From a virus, in IMG/VR virus record IMGVR_UViG_3300027852_000130, positions 1-31,137 of that record: a stretch of DNA of 31,137 bases; one strand, written 5' to 3'. This document shows, piece after piece, positions 5,990 through 13,479 of the stretch; the stretch's first letter is position 1, and every line of letters starts with the position of its first letter. The notes beneath the pieces are model-generated. The model saw only the letters and a list, made by a program, of their open reading frames with translations. It made no database searches and was not told the DNA's origin. Made by a program: the position numbers and the translations under genes.

Positions 5990-6540
5990 ACATGCCGCTT
6001 CAAAATCACCTGCTTCAAAATCACATGGCGGGGCAAATCGCGAAGGACATTGCTGCCCTGCGCGCGCAGGGCGTCTCCAACCTGGAGGCGCGCGTCGCTG
6101 TTATCTGGCCGTATCTGCGCCGGATCGAGTGCGGCGGGTTCGCGGCACTGACCGGACCTGACAATCCGGGAGATTCCGGCAAGGTGCCATCTAAAGCGCT
6201 GCCGCGCGTGGCGCTGGTGAAGTGGACGGAAAGGTCTGTGCCGCGCCATGCGGGCGTGTCGATGAGCGGGCATCGCGTGGATGCGCTGCGAAAGGCCGCT
6301 GGTGGTGGTTTTCACAAGAGGCTGTTGGTCGAAATGGGCATGGGCGATGCGACGGCCACGAATACAATCACAAAATTGAATCTGATGGGGCTGGTGGTCG
6401 TATCGGGCAAGCGCAAATGTGGGCGCGGGCAGCATCGCCGCCTGCGCAAAATCTATCGCGCCACCCCGCTGGGTCGCCGCGTGCTGGCCGCAATCGACGC
6501 TGGTCCAGACGCGCCGACGGTCTGGGTGGCACAGTCATGA
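5986..6540 (+). CDS. probable winged-helix DNA-binding protein
   Basis: A 184-residue protein. Residues about 105-165 look like a winged helix: a helix with MGDATATNTITKLNLMGLV followed by a basic wing (SGKRKCGRGQHRRLRK) and a C-terminal helix. The N-terminus carries a small tandem repeat (LQNHL, LQNHM) encoded by a 15-bp duplication at 5997-6026. It lies in the replication-position operon and could be a replication initiator or operon regulator; no ATPase or primase motif is present. ATGA-coupled on both sides. Confidence 0.65.
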   Translation: MNMPLQNHLLQNHMAGQIAKDIAALRAQGVSNLEARVAVIWPYLRRIECGGFAALTGPDNPGDSGKVPSKALPRVALVKWTERSVPRHAGVSMSGHRVDALRKAAGGGFHKRLLVEMGMGDATATNTITKLNLMGLVVVSGKRKCGRGQHRRLRKIYRATPLGRRVLAAIDAGPDAPTVWVAQS

Positions 6541-6779
6541 CTGTGATCGCGCTGCCCGTATCCTTCACCCCGCCAGACGCGCCCGCACGCGATCTGGACC
6601 CGTCAGCAGTCGCCGCGCTGCGACTGCAGGTGGCGGAGCATGTGGGCTGGATGTGTGGGCGCGGGATGACGCCTGAGCAAGCCATGCGCGCGATTGGTCG
6701 GGTTCGGCCCGACGCGACATGGCCGGACGTTCAGACGGCACTGGTGGTCGAAACGATTATTGGGGAGGGCGCGGAATGA
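6537..6779 (+). CDS. 80-residue hypothetical protein
   Basis: A short protein translated by ATGA coupling from the preceding gene and into the next one. The N-terminus is proline-rich; the C-terminal 45 residues are helical, with a pattern (MTPEQAMRAIGRVRPDATWPDVQ) that could be a small HTH. Not recognised. Confidence 0.65.
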   Translation: MTVIALPVSFTPPDAPARDLDPSAVAALRLQVAEHVGWMCGRGMTPEQAMRAIGRVRPDATWPDVQTALVVETIIGEGAE

Positions 6780-7393
6780 GCCAGGCGCGAACACTCAGCG
6801 CGGTGCCGGAGGGTGGATTGCCGCTGTACCCGGTTGCGACGGACGAACGGCTGACCTCGCATTATTTCGTCGCGCTGCATTTTGACCGCTACCTCAACAG
6901 CTCCTTCCGTGCCAACAGCACCGCAATTGTGCGGCTGTACGGAATGGAACTGTGGCTGCTGGCGCAAAAACAATCTCCGGTCGGAACGCTGCCCGAAAGC
7001 GACCGCGATCTGGCTTTCCTGCTGCACCTCGATCTGGCGGAGTGGCAGGACCTGCGACGGCTCGAATGGGGTCCGCTCTACAAATGGACGCATTGCATCA
7101 CCGATCAGGGCGAGGTGCGCCTGATGCACCCTGTCGTGCTGGAGGTCGTTCAAGATTCCATCGGACGACGCGATGCGCATCGGATGTCCCAGTCGGAGCG
7201 GGCGCAGGCCGCGCGCATCAAGCGGATGAAAGACACGCTGACCAAGCACCAAGCGCATCAGATCGCCCGCAGCCCAGTGGCGATGGAATGGATGGCAGAA
7301 TGGCTGTCCGAGCACCCCATCAAGAACTGGACCGAGGCGTGGGTGATGAAGGCTGCGAACGCCTGGTCTATACGCGATCTGGAGGACCAATGA
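6776..7393 (+). CDS. phage protein resembling DUF1376, replication-position gene
   Basis: A 205-residue protein. The first 120 residues recall DUF1376-type phage proteins: a start strand (SHYFVALHFDRYL), a helix with IVRLYGMELWLLAQKQ, then a LP-x-S-D-x-D-L-A-F-L-L segment and a W-x-x-L stretch. DUF1376-like proteins often sit in phage replication regions. The C-terminal third is basic and helical (RIKRMKDTLTKHQAHQ), possibly for DNA or partner binding. It is the last gene of the coupled operon; the AT-rich motif island follows directly. The family assignment is tentative. Confidence 0.6.
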   Translation: MSQARTLSAVPEGGLPLYPVATDERLTSHYFVALHFDRYLNSSFRANSTAIVRLYGMELWLLAQKQSPVGTLPESDRDLAFLLHLDLAEWQDLRRLEWGPLYKWTHCITDQGEVRLMHPVVLEVVQDSIGRRDAHRMSQSERAQAARIKRMKDTLTKHQAHQIARSPVAMEWMAEWLSEHPIKNWTEAWVMKAANAWSIRDLEDQ

Positions 7394-7426
7394 GGGAAAA
7401 CGCCTGAATTATCAATATCATGTCCA

Positions 7427-7494
7427 TTTCGTGATTTCGTGATTTTACGAAATATTACGTTTTGGAACGTAATTTTCACGTTTGTGTTTCGTGA
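7427..7494. promoter_or_regulatory. AT-rich island with seven CGTRA cores
   Basis: TTTCGTGA occurs three times (7427-7434, 7435-7442 in tandem, 7487-7494). A near copy is inverted (TTACGAAA, 7445-7452), and there is a perfect 8-bp inverted repeat with a 4-base spacer at 7454-7473. Core CGTRA occurs on the plus strand at 7430, 7438, 7468 and 7490, and inverted at 7445, 7455 and 7476. The island is sharply AT-rich against a GC-rich background. It may be an operator array or a replication origin with iterons. Confidence 0.55.
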
Positions 7495-7625
7495 CCACCG
7501 ACAGAGAGAGTCACAAAACAAATACATATGAGAGTACGCGCCGAAACACTGTTTCGGGACGGCGCGCCCTCTCGAACCCACCACGTGATGAAGCAGAGAC
7601 AGGGCTGAGAAAAGGCAGGTGCAGC

Positions 7626-8207
7626 ATGGACAGCATTGAACAGAAGGCGGGCGAGGAAAGAGTGCAGAAGATGCTGATTGAGCCGCTGATGCGCAGGGGA
7701 CTGGCCAAGCCCTCGGCGGTCAGCAAGGCGCAGTTCGAGGACATGAAGGCGGATATCTGCAAGCGCCTCGCCTACATGACCGACGCCAATCTCGCCGCAC
7801 TGGAGGAAACCGTCGCCGCCAATCCGGGCGGCAAGGATAAGGATCGCCTGCCGATCGGGACCGTGGTCCTGGGCTACGCGGCGGATATCCAGCCGCCGGG
7901 TGATACGGCCTCGCCCCTGATGCGCGCCGTGTTCCGCTCACCGATCGGGTTGGAGGCTTTGCGCGATGGGTGGTCCCCTGAATTGCTGGGACTGATCCGT
8001 CGCACCCGCAAGTGGCCGAATGCCTTCGCCCTGACGCAGGCGAAGAAAAGCGCGGATGACCGGGTCCGCGATTTGAGGCGGATGGAGGAAGCTGTCGCCT
8101 CGGGTTTGGAGTTGAGCGCGAGAGATGCCGAGTGGCGCGCCCATCGCCTTGCCGCGCTGCGCAAGTGCGAGGAAATCAGGGACATGGCGATGAGGGCGGA
8201 AGGATGA
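7626..8207 (+). CDS. hypothetical protein preceding the NusG-like gene
   Basis: A 193-residue protein of mainly charged helices. Early segments (EERVQKMLIEPLMRRGL, FEDMKADICKRLAYM) are followed by a glycine-rich stretch and two basic helices near the C-terminus. No membrane segment or known motif is seen. I chose the ATG at 7626, downstream of the AT-rich island, because the frame upstream of it runs through non-coding-looking AT-rich sequence. It overlaps the NusG-like gene by ATGA, so the two probably work together in the switch to late expression. Confidence 0.7.
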   Translation: MDSIEQKAGEERVQKMLIEPLMRRGLAKPSAVSKAQFEDMKADICKRLAYMTDANLAALEETVAANPGGKDKDRLPIGTVVLGYAADIQPPGDTASPLMRAVFRSPIGLEALRDGWSPELLGLIRRTRKWPNAFALTQAKKSADDRVRDLRRMEEAVASGLELSARDAEWRAHRLAALRKCEEIRDMAMRAEG

Positions 8208-8782
8208 GCATGATGGGTGTGATCGAGGCGGACGATCTGGACTGGTATGCGGTCGAGGTCTTTTCGGGCAGAGAGCGCCGGGTCGCGGATGCGGTCGAGG
8301 CGATGGGGTTGATTGCCTACGTCCCGGTATGGCGGCGGCAGGGGCCGATCATTCGCAAGACGGGTCAGCGCAAGATAGTGTCCTCGCCCCTGGTGCCGGG
8401 TTGGGTCTTCGTCGCCTGGCCGCGGGGTTGGGGGGCGGCGTTCCATGCCGTCGGGTCGCATCGCGATGTGCGCGGGTTCGTCGGCGTGGACGGTGTGCCC
8501 AGCCGCATCCGCAGCCGCGTCATGGACGGCTTCATCCGGGATCACGGCAAGGACGGTTTCACGTTGGCCGCGCAGGTCGAGAGCGAAGACGAACGTGTGG
8601 ATCGCATTCGCGCTCAGTTGGGCAAGGTGCACACGGCCCGTGTGGCCGAAGGCAGCTTCATCGGCGCGCAGGTCAAGGTGCGATCGGTCAAGGGAAACCA
8701 CGCGCGGGTCATTATGCAGCTGTTCGGTGGCGACGCCTTCGCAGTGGTGCCTATTGCCTCTCTTGTGCCGGAGGGGACTTGA
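8204..8782 (+). CDS. NusG/RfaH-like transcription antiterminator
   Basis: A 192-residue NusG paralogue. The N-terminal NGN domain (residues about 10-110) starts WYAVEVFSGRERRVADAVE and contains the RNA-polymerase-binding pattern with PLVPGWVFV. A KOW-type segment follows at about 148-190 (FIGAQVKVRSVKGNHARVI). Specialised NusG paralogues such as RfaH and LoaP load on chosen operons and suppress termination. Here the gene ends the early region and is followed at once by a TTGACA box and the late operon, the position of Q in lambda. It is therefore probably the late antiterminator. ATGA-coupled to the previous gene. Confidence 0.85.
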   Translation: MSMMGVIEADDLDWYAVEVFSGRERRVADAVEAMGLIAYVPVWRRQGPIIRKTGQRKIVSSPLVPGWVFVAWPRGWGAAFHAVGSHRDVRGFVGVDGVPSRIRSRVMDGFIRDHGKDGFTLAAQVESEDERVDRIRAQLGKVHTARVAEGSFIGAQVKVRSVKGNHARVIMQLFGGDAFAVVPIASLVPEGT

Positions 8783-8807
8783 CAGGATCGGGGCAGGGGT
8801 CTTACCG
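8779..8807 (+). promoter_or_regulatory. candidate late promoter
   Basis: A consensus -35, TTGACA, at 8779-8784 overlaps the stop of the NusG-like gene. Possible -10 boxes are TTACCG (17-bp spacer) or TACCGA (18-bp spacer), both weak, as is common for activated phage late promoters. It reads toward the terminase about 250 bp away. Confidence 0.4.
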
Positions 8808-9057
8808 ATTGGAACAGGACGACCGCTGATCCCTGCTCTGAGAAGCATATGGCGATCCTTTACGATCTGACGCCCGGTGGGAAAGTCGAGATCGCAAAGT
8901 GCGACGCTGTGGTCCGAACGCCCCCGATGACGACCCCCCCCTTCAACGGGTCCTTCCTTTGCCCAGCATATATGCGGGGACATCATGCGCTCATGTTCCG
9001 TGGTGCTTAACTATTCTGCGGTGCCTTAACTTCGCAATCTGACTTTCCGGAGGTGTC
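8783..9057. other. leader before terminase, candidate cos region
   Basis: This 275-bp interval is the longest gap in the plus-strand genes and lies directly before terS, where lambdoid phages carry cos. It holds a run of eight C (8934-8941), a hairpin-forming GGGACAT/ATGTTCC pair around 8976-9000, and imperfect direct repeats GGTGCTTAACT and GGTGCCTTAACT (about 9002 and 9021) that could be terminase small-subunit sites. No cohesive-end sequence can be proven. Confidence 0.35.
8849..9010 (+). CDS. possible 53-residue ORF in the late leader
   Basis: An open frame starts MAILYDLTPGGKVEIAK and contains two Cys. GAGAAG upstream is a weak ribosome-binding site. It spans an eight-C run and lies in the presumed cos leader, so it may be chance. 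Not recognised. Confidence 0.25.
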   Translation: MAILYDLTPGGKVEIAKCDAVVRTPPMTTPPFNGSFLCPAYMRGHHALMFRGA

Positions 9058-9666
9058 ATGTCCGCCACGGCCACAGAAATTTCCAAAGCACTCAGCCTTA
9101 GCAAACCGCGCATCAGTCAGCTGACCAGCGACGGCACCCTCGACGGGTGTTTTGTCGGGACCGGGCGCGGACGGCGGTATGATCTGCAGAAGGTGGCTGA
9201 GCGGCTCGACCACAAGCTCGACCCCGGCCAGTCACTGGGACATGGCGCAGCGCGTAAGAAAGCGACGCGGGATCTGCGCCAGGATGATTCCCCGCGGGAC
9301 AACGGCGAGACCGACCAGCCACCTTCGCAAACCGACGACCGGTATCAGAATGCCCGGATCACCGCTCTCGAAGAACGCAACAGGGAGCAGCAACGCAAGA
9401 ACGCACTGGCCGACGGGACCTACGTTCTCGCCTCCGAGGTCGCACGGGAAGTGCAGACGCAGATGGCGGCGGAAATCGCGGCGATAGATTCCATGCTCGG
9501 CGATGCCGCCCGCGCTGTCGCGGATGAATTCCAGATCAACGCCGGAGAGGTCCGCAAGGTCCTGCGCGATACCTGGCGCCTGCATCGGCAACGTCGTGAG
9601 CGGATCAAGGGTGAGCAATCTGACGCCGCTCAGCTGACGGAGGATGAACAGGAGGCGAATATCTGA
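9058..9666 (+). CDS. terminase small subunit (Nu1-like)
   Basis: A 202-residue DNA-packaging protein. An N-terminal winged helix (residues about 5-45, ISKALSLSKPRISQLTSDGTL then a GRGRRYDL wing) resembles lambda gpNu1 (181 residues), which binds cos. A polar linker follows, then a coiled-coil-like helix (about 100-150) and a basic C-terminus for binding the large subunit. A GGAGG ribosome-binding site at 9048-9052 fixes the start. The stop overlaps the large-subunit start (TGATG). Confidence 0.85.
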   Translation: MSATATEISKALSLSKPRISQLTSDGTLDGCFVGTGRGRRYDLQKVAERLDHKLDPGQSLGHGAARKKATRDLRQDDSPRDNGETDQPPSQTDDRYQNARITALEERNREQQRKNALADGTYVLASEVAREVQTQMAAEIAAIDSMLGDAARAVADEFQINAGEVRKVLRDTWRLHRQRRERIKGEQSDAAQLTEDEQEANI

Positions 9667-11645
9667 TGACCTCTCTCACACCTGCCGCCGGCATCGTTGC
9701 GCAATCGATCGCAACTGCAATGGCCCCGCCACCGCCGCCGGACATAACCAGATGGTGTGAGGAGAATCTCATCTTCGACGAAACCTCGGCAATGCCGGGG
9801 CCTTTTCGCATTGATCGCTTTCCCTTCCTTCGTGAAGTCCACGAGGTCCTGTCGCCCGAACATCCCGCGCGCGAGGTCAGCGTGCGCGGCAGCGCCCAAT
9901 GGGGAAAGACGGAATCGGTCATCAATCCCACAATCGGGGCGTGGCATGAGTACACGACGCTGAACAGCCTGATCGTGCATCCTACGTCTGCGGCTGCACT
10001 GGAATGGGCGCGACGAAAATTCGGTCCCCTGCGCAGGGCGGCAAAGTCGCTGCGCAAAATCTTCGGACGCAACGCAAATGCGACGGATTCGCTCAGCAAT
10101 ATCGAGACGGCAGATCAGACCGGCAGCATCAAGATCACCTCTTCCGGGTCACCCTCGGACCTGACGGGAAACACGCGGCGGCTGGTCATCATGGATGACC
10201 TGTCAAAATTCGAGATGAACCCTCTGGGCGATCCGGAAGAGCTGGCCGCCAGTCGCGCGTCGAGCTTTCAGGATGGCTGCAAGATCGTTCGCGTCTCGAC
10301 GGCGATGATCAAGGGCACATGCCGGATCACAAATGCTTTCGAGCGGTCGGATCAGCGGTTCTTCGAGCTGCCTTGCCCACATTGCGATCACTACCACGCG
10401 CTGGAATGGGAAAATTTTGTCGGGAATATCGAGCCGGAAAATCTGTCCGCGGCGCATTTCACCTGTCCAGCCTGTCATGAGGCAATACAGCACAAGCACA
10501 AGCCCGTGATGCTGGCGCGCGGCAGATGGACTGCTCGCAATCCCAAAGGCGACCATCCCGGCTTTCACCTATGGCGGGCATACGCACCGCAGCGTGATTG
10601 GGAAAGTATCGCACGCGACTATGCTCGCGTCATGGGATGGTCGCGCGGCGGCGACGGGACCGGCGAGGCTGCGGTCGTGCAGGCGGAATCGGAGCAGACC
10701 TTCTGGAACGACGTGCTGGGTCTGCCCTATGAGATGTCGAGCGGAGGAATGGACTGGAAGAGCATCCAGACCCGTGCGGAGGCCGAGGACGCCGACGCGC
10801 TGGACCGCAGTGTGGTCCCGGCCGGCGGGGTCATACTGACCGGAGGGGTCGATTGTCAGGACGACCGGACGGAGCTGGTCGTGATGGCATGGGGCCGGAA
10901 CATGAGACGGCACGCGATGCTGCATGTCGTGATCCCGCATCCGATCACCGATCCGCAGGCAGGCGCCGCTTTGGACGCCTATCTGGACCAGTCATGGAAA
11001 ACGGGCGCAGGTCTGCCCCTGAAGCTGGACATGCTGGCGATCGATGAGGGCAGCTTCACGCAGGCGGTACGCGATTGGGCGTATCGGCATCCCTGGTCAC
11101 GGGTGATCACGGTCAAGGGTGGCAGCTCCGCGAATGCGCAGACCCTGCTGCCGATGACTTTCCGCACGAAATCCGATGGCCGCAAGGCGCGGCGGAAAAG
11201 AGGACAGAAGGCCAGCTGGATGCTGAATGTCAGTCGGCTGAAAGGGGATTTGTACGCGGTCCTACCGATCGAGGATCCAGAAGCGCGGGGCTATGTCAGT
11301 TTCGCAAAGGGGATGGGCGATGAGTTCTATCGCCAATTCTGCTCCGAGAAGCGGGTCACGGCGCGTGACCGCTACGGCGTCATGCAATCGAAATGGGTAC
11401 TGGTCGAGCCGACCCGCCGGAACGAGGTTCTGGACTGTCAAAACTACGCCTGCGCCGCTGCGCTGCGCAAAGGCTGGGTCTCGATGACCGATGCACAATG
11501 GGATGCGATCGAGGCAGCCCAATCGAAGATCCCGGTCGAGGGACAGAACGACCTATTCGACCTCGCACTATCCCCGGTGCCGGAGGCCGCGCCAAAGGCC
11601 AAAGCTGCAACAAAGACCTACAAGAATTGGACATTTCCGAAATGA
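9666..11645 (+). CDS. terminase large subunit (lambda gpA family)
   Basis: A 659-residue GpA-type terminase (lambda gpA is 641). It is the motor and nuclease that cuts and packages DNA. The Walker A variant is GSAQWGKTE with K81, and the Walker B is VIMDDLSKF with D177-D178. A Cys-rich segment, CPHCDHYH followed by CPACHE, looks like the zinc-finger insert of this family. The C-terminal nuclease begins around GGVDCQDDRTEL. It starts at 9666, overlapping the small-subunit stop. A GpA-type enzyme implies cos packaging. Confidence 0.95.
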   Translation: MTSLTPAAGIVAQSIATAMAPPPPPDITRWCEENLIFDETSAMPGPFRIDRFPFLREVHEVLSPEHPAREVSVRGSAQWGKTESVINPTIGAWHEYTTLNSLIVHPTSAAALEWARRKFGPLRRAAKSLRKIFGRNANATDSLSNIETADQTGSIKITSSGSPSDLTGNTRRLVIMDDLSKFEMNPLGDPEELAASRASSFQDGCKIVRVSTAMIKGTCRITNAFERSDQRFFELPCPHCDHYHALEWENFVGNIEPENLSAAHFTCPACHEAIQHKHKPVMLARGRWTARNPKGDHPGFHLWRAYAPQRDWESIARDYARVMGWSRGGDGTGEAAVVQAESEQTFWNDVLGLPYEMSSGGMDWKSIQTRAEAEDADALDRSVVPAGGVILTGGVDCQDDRTELVVMAWGRNMRRHAMLHVVIPHPITDPQAGAALDAYLDQSWKTGAGLPLKLDMLAIDEGSFTQAVRDWAYRHPWSRVITVKGGSSANAQTLLPMTFRTKSDGRKARRKRGQKASWMLNVSRLKGDLYAVLPIEDPEARGYVSFAKGMGDEFYRQFCSEKRVTARDRYGVMQSKWVLVEPTRRNEVLDCQNYACAAALRKGWVSMTDAQWDAIEAAQSKIPVEGQNDLFDLALSPVPEAAPKAKAATKTYKNWTFPK

Positions 11646-11857
11646 CCGACACCGCAATCTTGCAGACGCGACTGGATGAGGCCGAAGCGGCGATGCACAA
11701 GCTGCAGACGGGCGCCCTTCAGGCCAGCGTCGATTATGACGGTCGCAAGGTCGCCTATTCCGCTGCCAACATCGACGCATTGAGGGGCTATATCGCTGGC
11801 CTGAAGCGCGCACTTGGGAAGCCGAGCGGACGTCGCGCAATCGGGGCGCGGTTCTGA
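11642..11857 (+). CDS. head-tail joining protein gpW
   Basis: A 71-residue gpW-family protein (lambda gpW is 68). It has two helices joined by a short beta-hairpin with the family pattern VDYDGRKVAYSAANIDALRGYI. gpW plugs the portal after DNA packaging and makes the site for gpFII. The ATG overlaps the terminase stop and the stop overlaps the portal start. A much longer open frame exists upstream, but it lies inside terminase. Confidence 0.9.
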   Translation: MTDTAILQTRLDEAEAAMHKLQTGALQASVDYDGRKVAYSAANIDALRGYIAGLKRALGKPSGRRAIGARF

Positions 11858-13479
11858 TGGCAATTCCATCCGTCATCGATGGCGCCTATCGGCAGCGCCG
11901 CGCCCGCGCCATGGCGAATGGCCGGTGGGATGACCATGCGCATGTCGCCGCCGGGCAGTCCGGCGACGGCATGATGAATTTCAACCCACCTTCGCGCCCG
12001 GCAGATGCCGAGGTGCTGCGGGATCGGGAGAAGATCGCGGCGCGGTCCCGTGCGATGACGCGCAACAATGGCTGGGCGGCAGGCGCGGTCGAGAAAGAAG
12101 TGGAGAGCGTCGTCGGGGCCCAGTTTCGACCGACACCAAAGCCCGATTTCCGCGCGCTCGGCCTCGATGCCGCATGGGCTGCAGATTTCAAGCGGCAGGT
12201 GCAATCGGACTGGCGCGCCTGGGCGGAGGACCCGCTGAACATGGCGGACCTGTCGCGGACGCAATCTGTCGGGCAGATGCTGGGCGGGGCCTATCGCAGC
12301 TATGTGGTGGACGGGGATGCGCTGGCGCAGATCGCGTGGCGTCCTGACCGTGCCCGTGGCACCTGCCTGCGCCTGATCGACCCCGATCTGCTGTCCAATC
12401 CAATGGACATGCCGGATGAGGAATATCTGCGCGGTGGGATCGAGCTGGATCAAGACGGTGCGGCGGTGGCCTATCATTTCCGGCAAGCGCACCGCGCCAC
12501 GCTGTGGCCGGGCACCAAGGCGATGGAATGGATGTCCCTGCCGCGTGAGGAGGTGTGGGGCCGCCCGATCATCCTGCACCATTTCGACAAGAAGCGGGAC
12601 GGGCAGACGCGTGGTGTCAGTCGCCTCGCCCCGATCATCGAGGCCCTGCAGATGGAGGACCAGTACGGACGGACCGAATTGCAGGCCGCGATCCTGAACG
12701 CGGCCCTCGCGCTTTTCGTGCGGTCGCCGATGGATGCTGAGACGATGGCCGAGGCGCTCGAAGATTCCTCCGTAGCCGATGGCATCAAGAAATATGACGA
12801 GTATCGGACAGAGTTTCATGGTGAGGACGGTGTTCGCTTCGGCGGGGCGCGCGTTCCGCACCTGTTTCCGGGTGAGGAGATCGAAGCCGTCAGCGCGGTA
12901 CGCCCCGCCAGCCAATTCGGGGAGTTCGAGGGCGCGGTCCTGCGCAAGATCGCATCGGGTCTGGGCATCAGCTATGAGCAGCTGTCGTCTGACTGGTCCA
13001 AAACGAATTATTCCAGCGCCCGCGCCGCATTGATCGAAATCTGGCGCGGCTGGACGTCGAAGCGTGAGTCTTTCGCGCAGGGATTTTGTCAGCCTCTCTA
13101 CCTCGCATGGCTGGAGGAGCAGATCACCGAGGGTCACATCGCCCTGCCAGAGGGCGCACCGGACTTCTACGACGCCTGGGCATTCTACACCCGTGCCGAC
13201 TGGATCGGACCCGGCAAGGGGTTCGTCGATCCGGTGAAGGAGGCGACGGCGGCTGGAGTGCGCGTCTCATTGGGTCTGTCCACGATGGAGCGCGAGGCGG
13301 CGGAGCTGACCGGGTCTGATCATTCTGAGAACATCGAGCAAATCCAGATGGAAATCGAGTCCATGAAGGGTCTCGGCATCATGCACCCGGCGCAGGAATC
13401 CTACGCAAAACTGCTGATATCCGGCGGTCAGCGCCAGATGGAAGTCGCACCCCACCCCGACGAAGAGGACACGCAATGA
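11857..13479 (+). CDS. portal protein (lambda gpB family)
   Basis: A 540-residue portal (lambda gpB is 533) that forms the dodecameric ring at the packaging vertex. Family features include the early R-x-x-R-x-M-x-R-N-N-G-W segment, the LRLIDPDLLSNP strand, H-H-F-x-x-x-R-D-G-Q-T-R-G-V-S, and the SYEQLSSDWSKTNYSSARAA stretch (quoted in 20 letters) typical of gpB. The start overlaps the gpW stop; the end overlaps the protease start by four bases. Confidence 0.95.
   Translation: MAIPSVIDGAYRQRRARAMANGRWDDHAHVAAGQSGDGMMNFNPPSRPADAEVLRDREKIAARSRAMTRNNGWAAGAVEKEVESVVGAQFRPTPKPDFRALGLDAAWAADFKRQVQSDWRAWAEDPLNMADLSRTQSVGQMLGGAYRSYVVDGDALAQIAWRPDRARGTCLRLIDPDLLSNPMDMPDEEYLRGGIELDQDGAAVAYHFRQAHRATLWPGTKAMEWMSLPREEVWGRPIILHHFDKKRDGQTRGVSRLAPIIEALQMEDQYGRTELQAAILNAALALFVRSPMDAETMAEALEDSSVADGIKKYDEYRTEFHGEDGVRFGGARVPHLFPGEEIEAVSAVRPASQFGEFEGAVLRKIASGLGISYEQLSSDWSKTNYSSARAALIEIWRGWTSKRESFAQGFCQPLYLAWLEEQITEGHIALPEGAPDFYDAWAFYTRADWIGPGKGFVDPVKEATAAGVRVSLGLSTMEREAAELTGSDHSENIEQIQMEIESMKGLGIMHPAQESYAKLLISGGQRQMEVAPHPDEEDTQ

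Noticed and set aside
7393-7626. CRISPR array or tRNA in the AT-rich island
   Set aside because: The repeats are 8 bp, irregular and in both directions; no cloverleaf or spacer structure is present.
7874-8986. 370-codon antisense frame over the NusG-like gene
   Set aside because: No motif was seen; the NusG-like product on the plus strand is convincing.
11788-13137. 449-codon open frame antisense to the portal gene
   Set aside because: High GC makes long antisense frames common here. The plus strand encodes a clear gpB-family portal with coupled neighbours.
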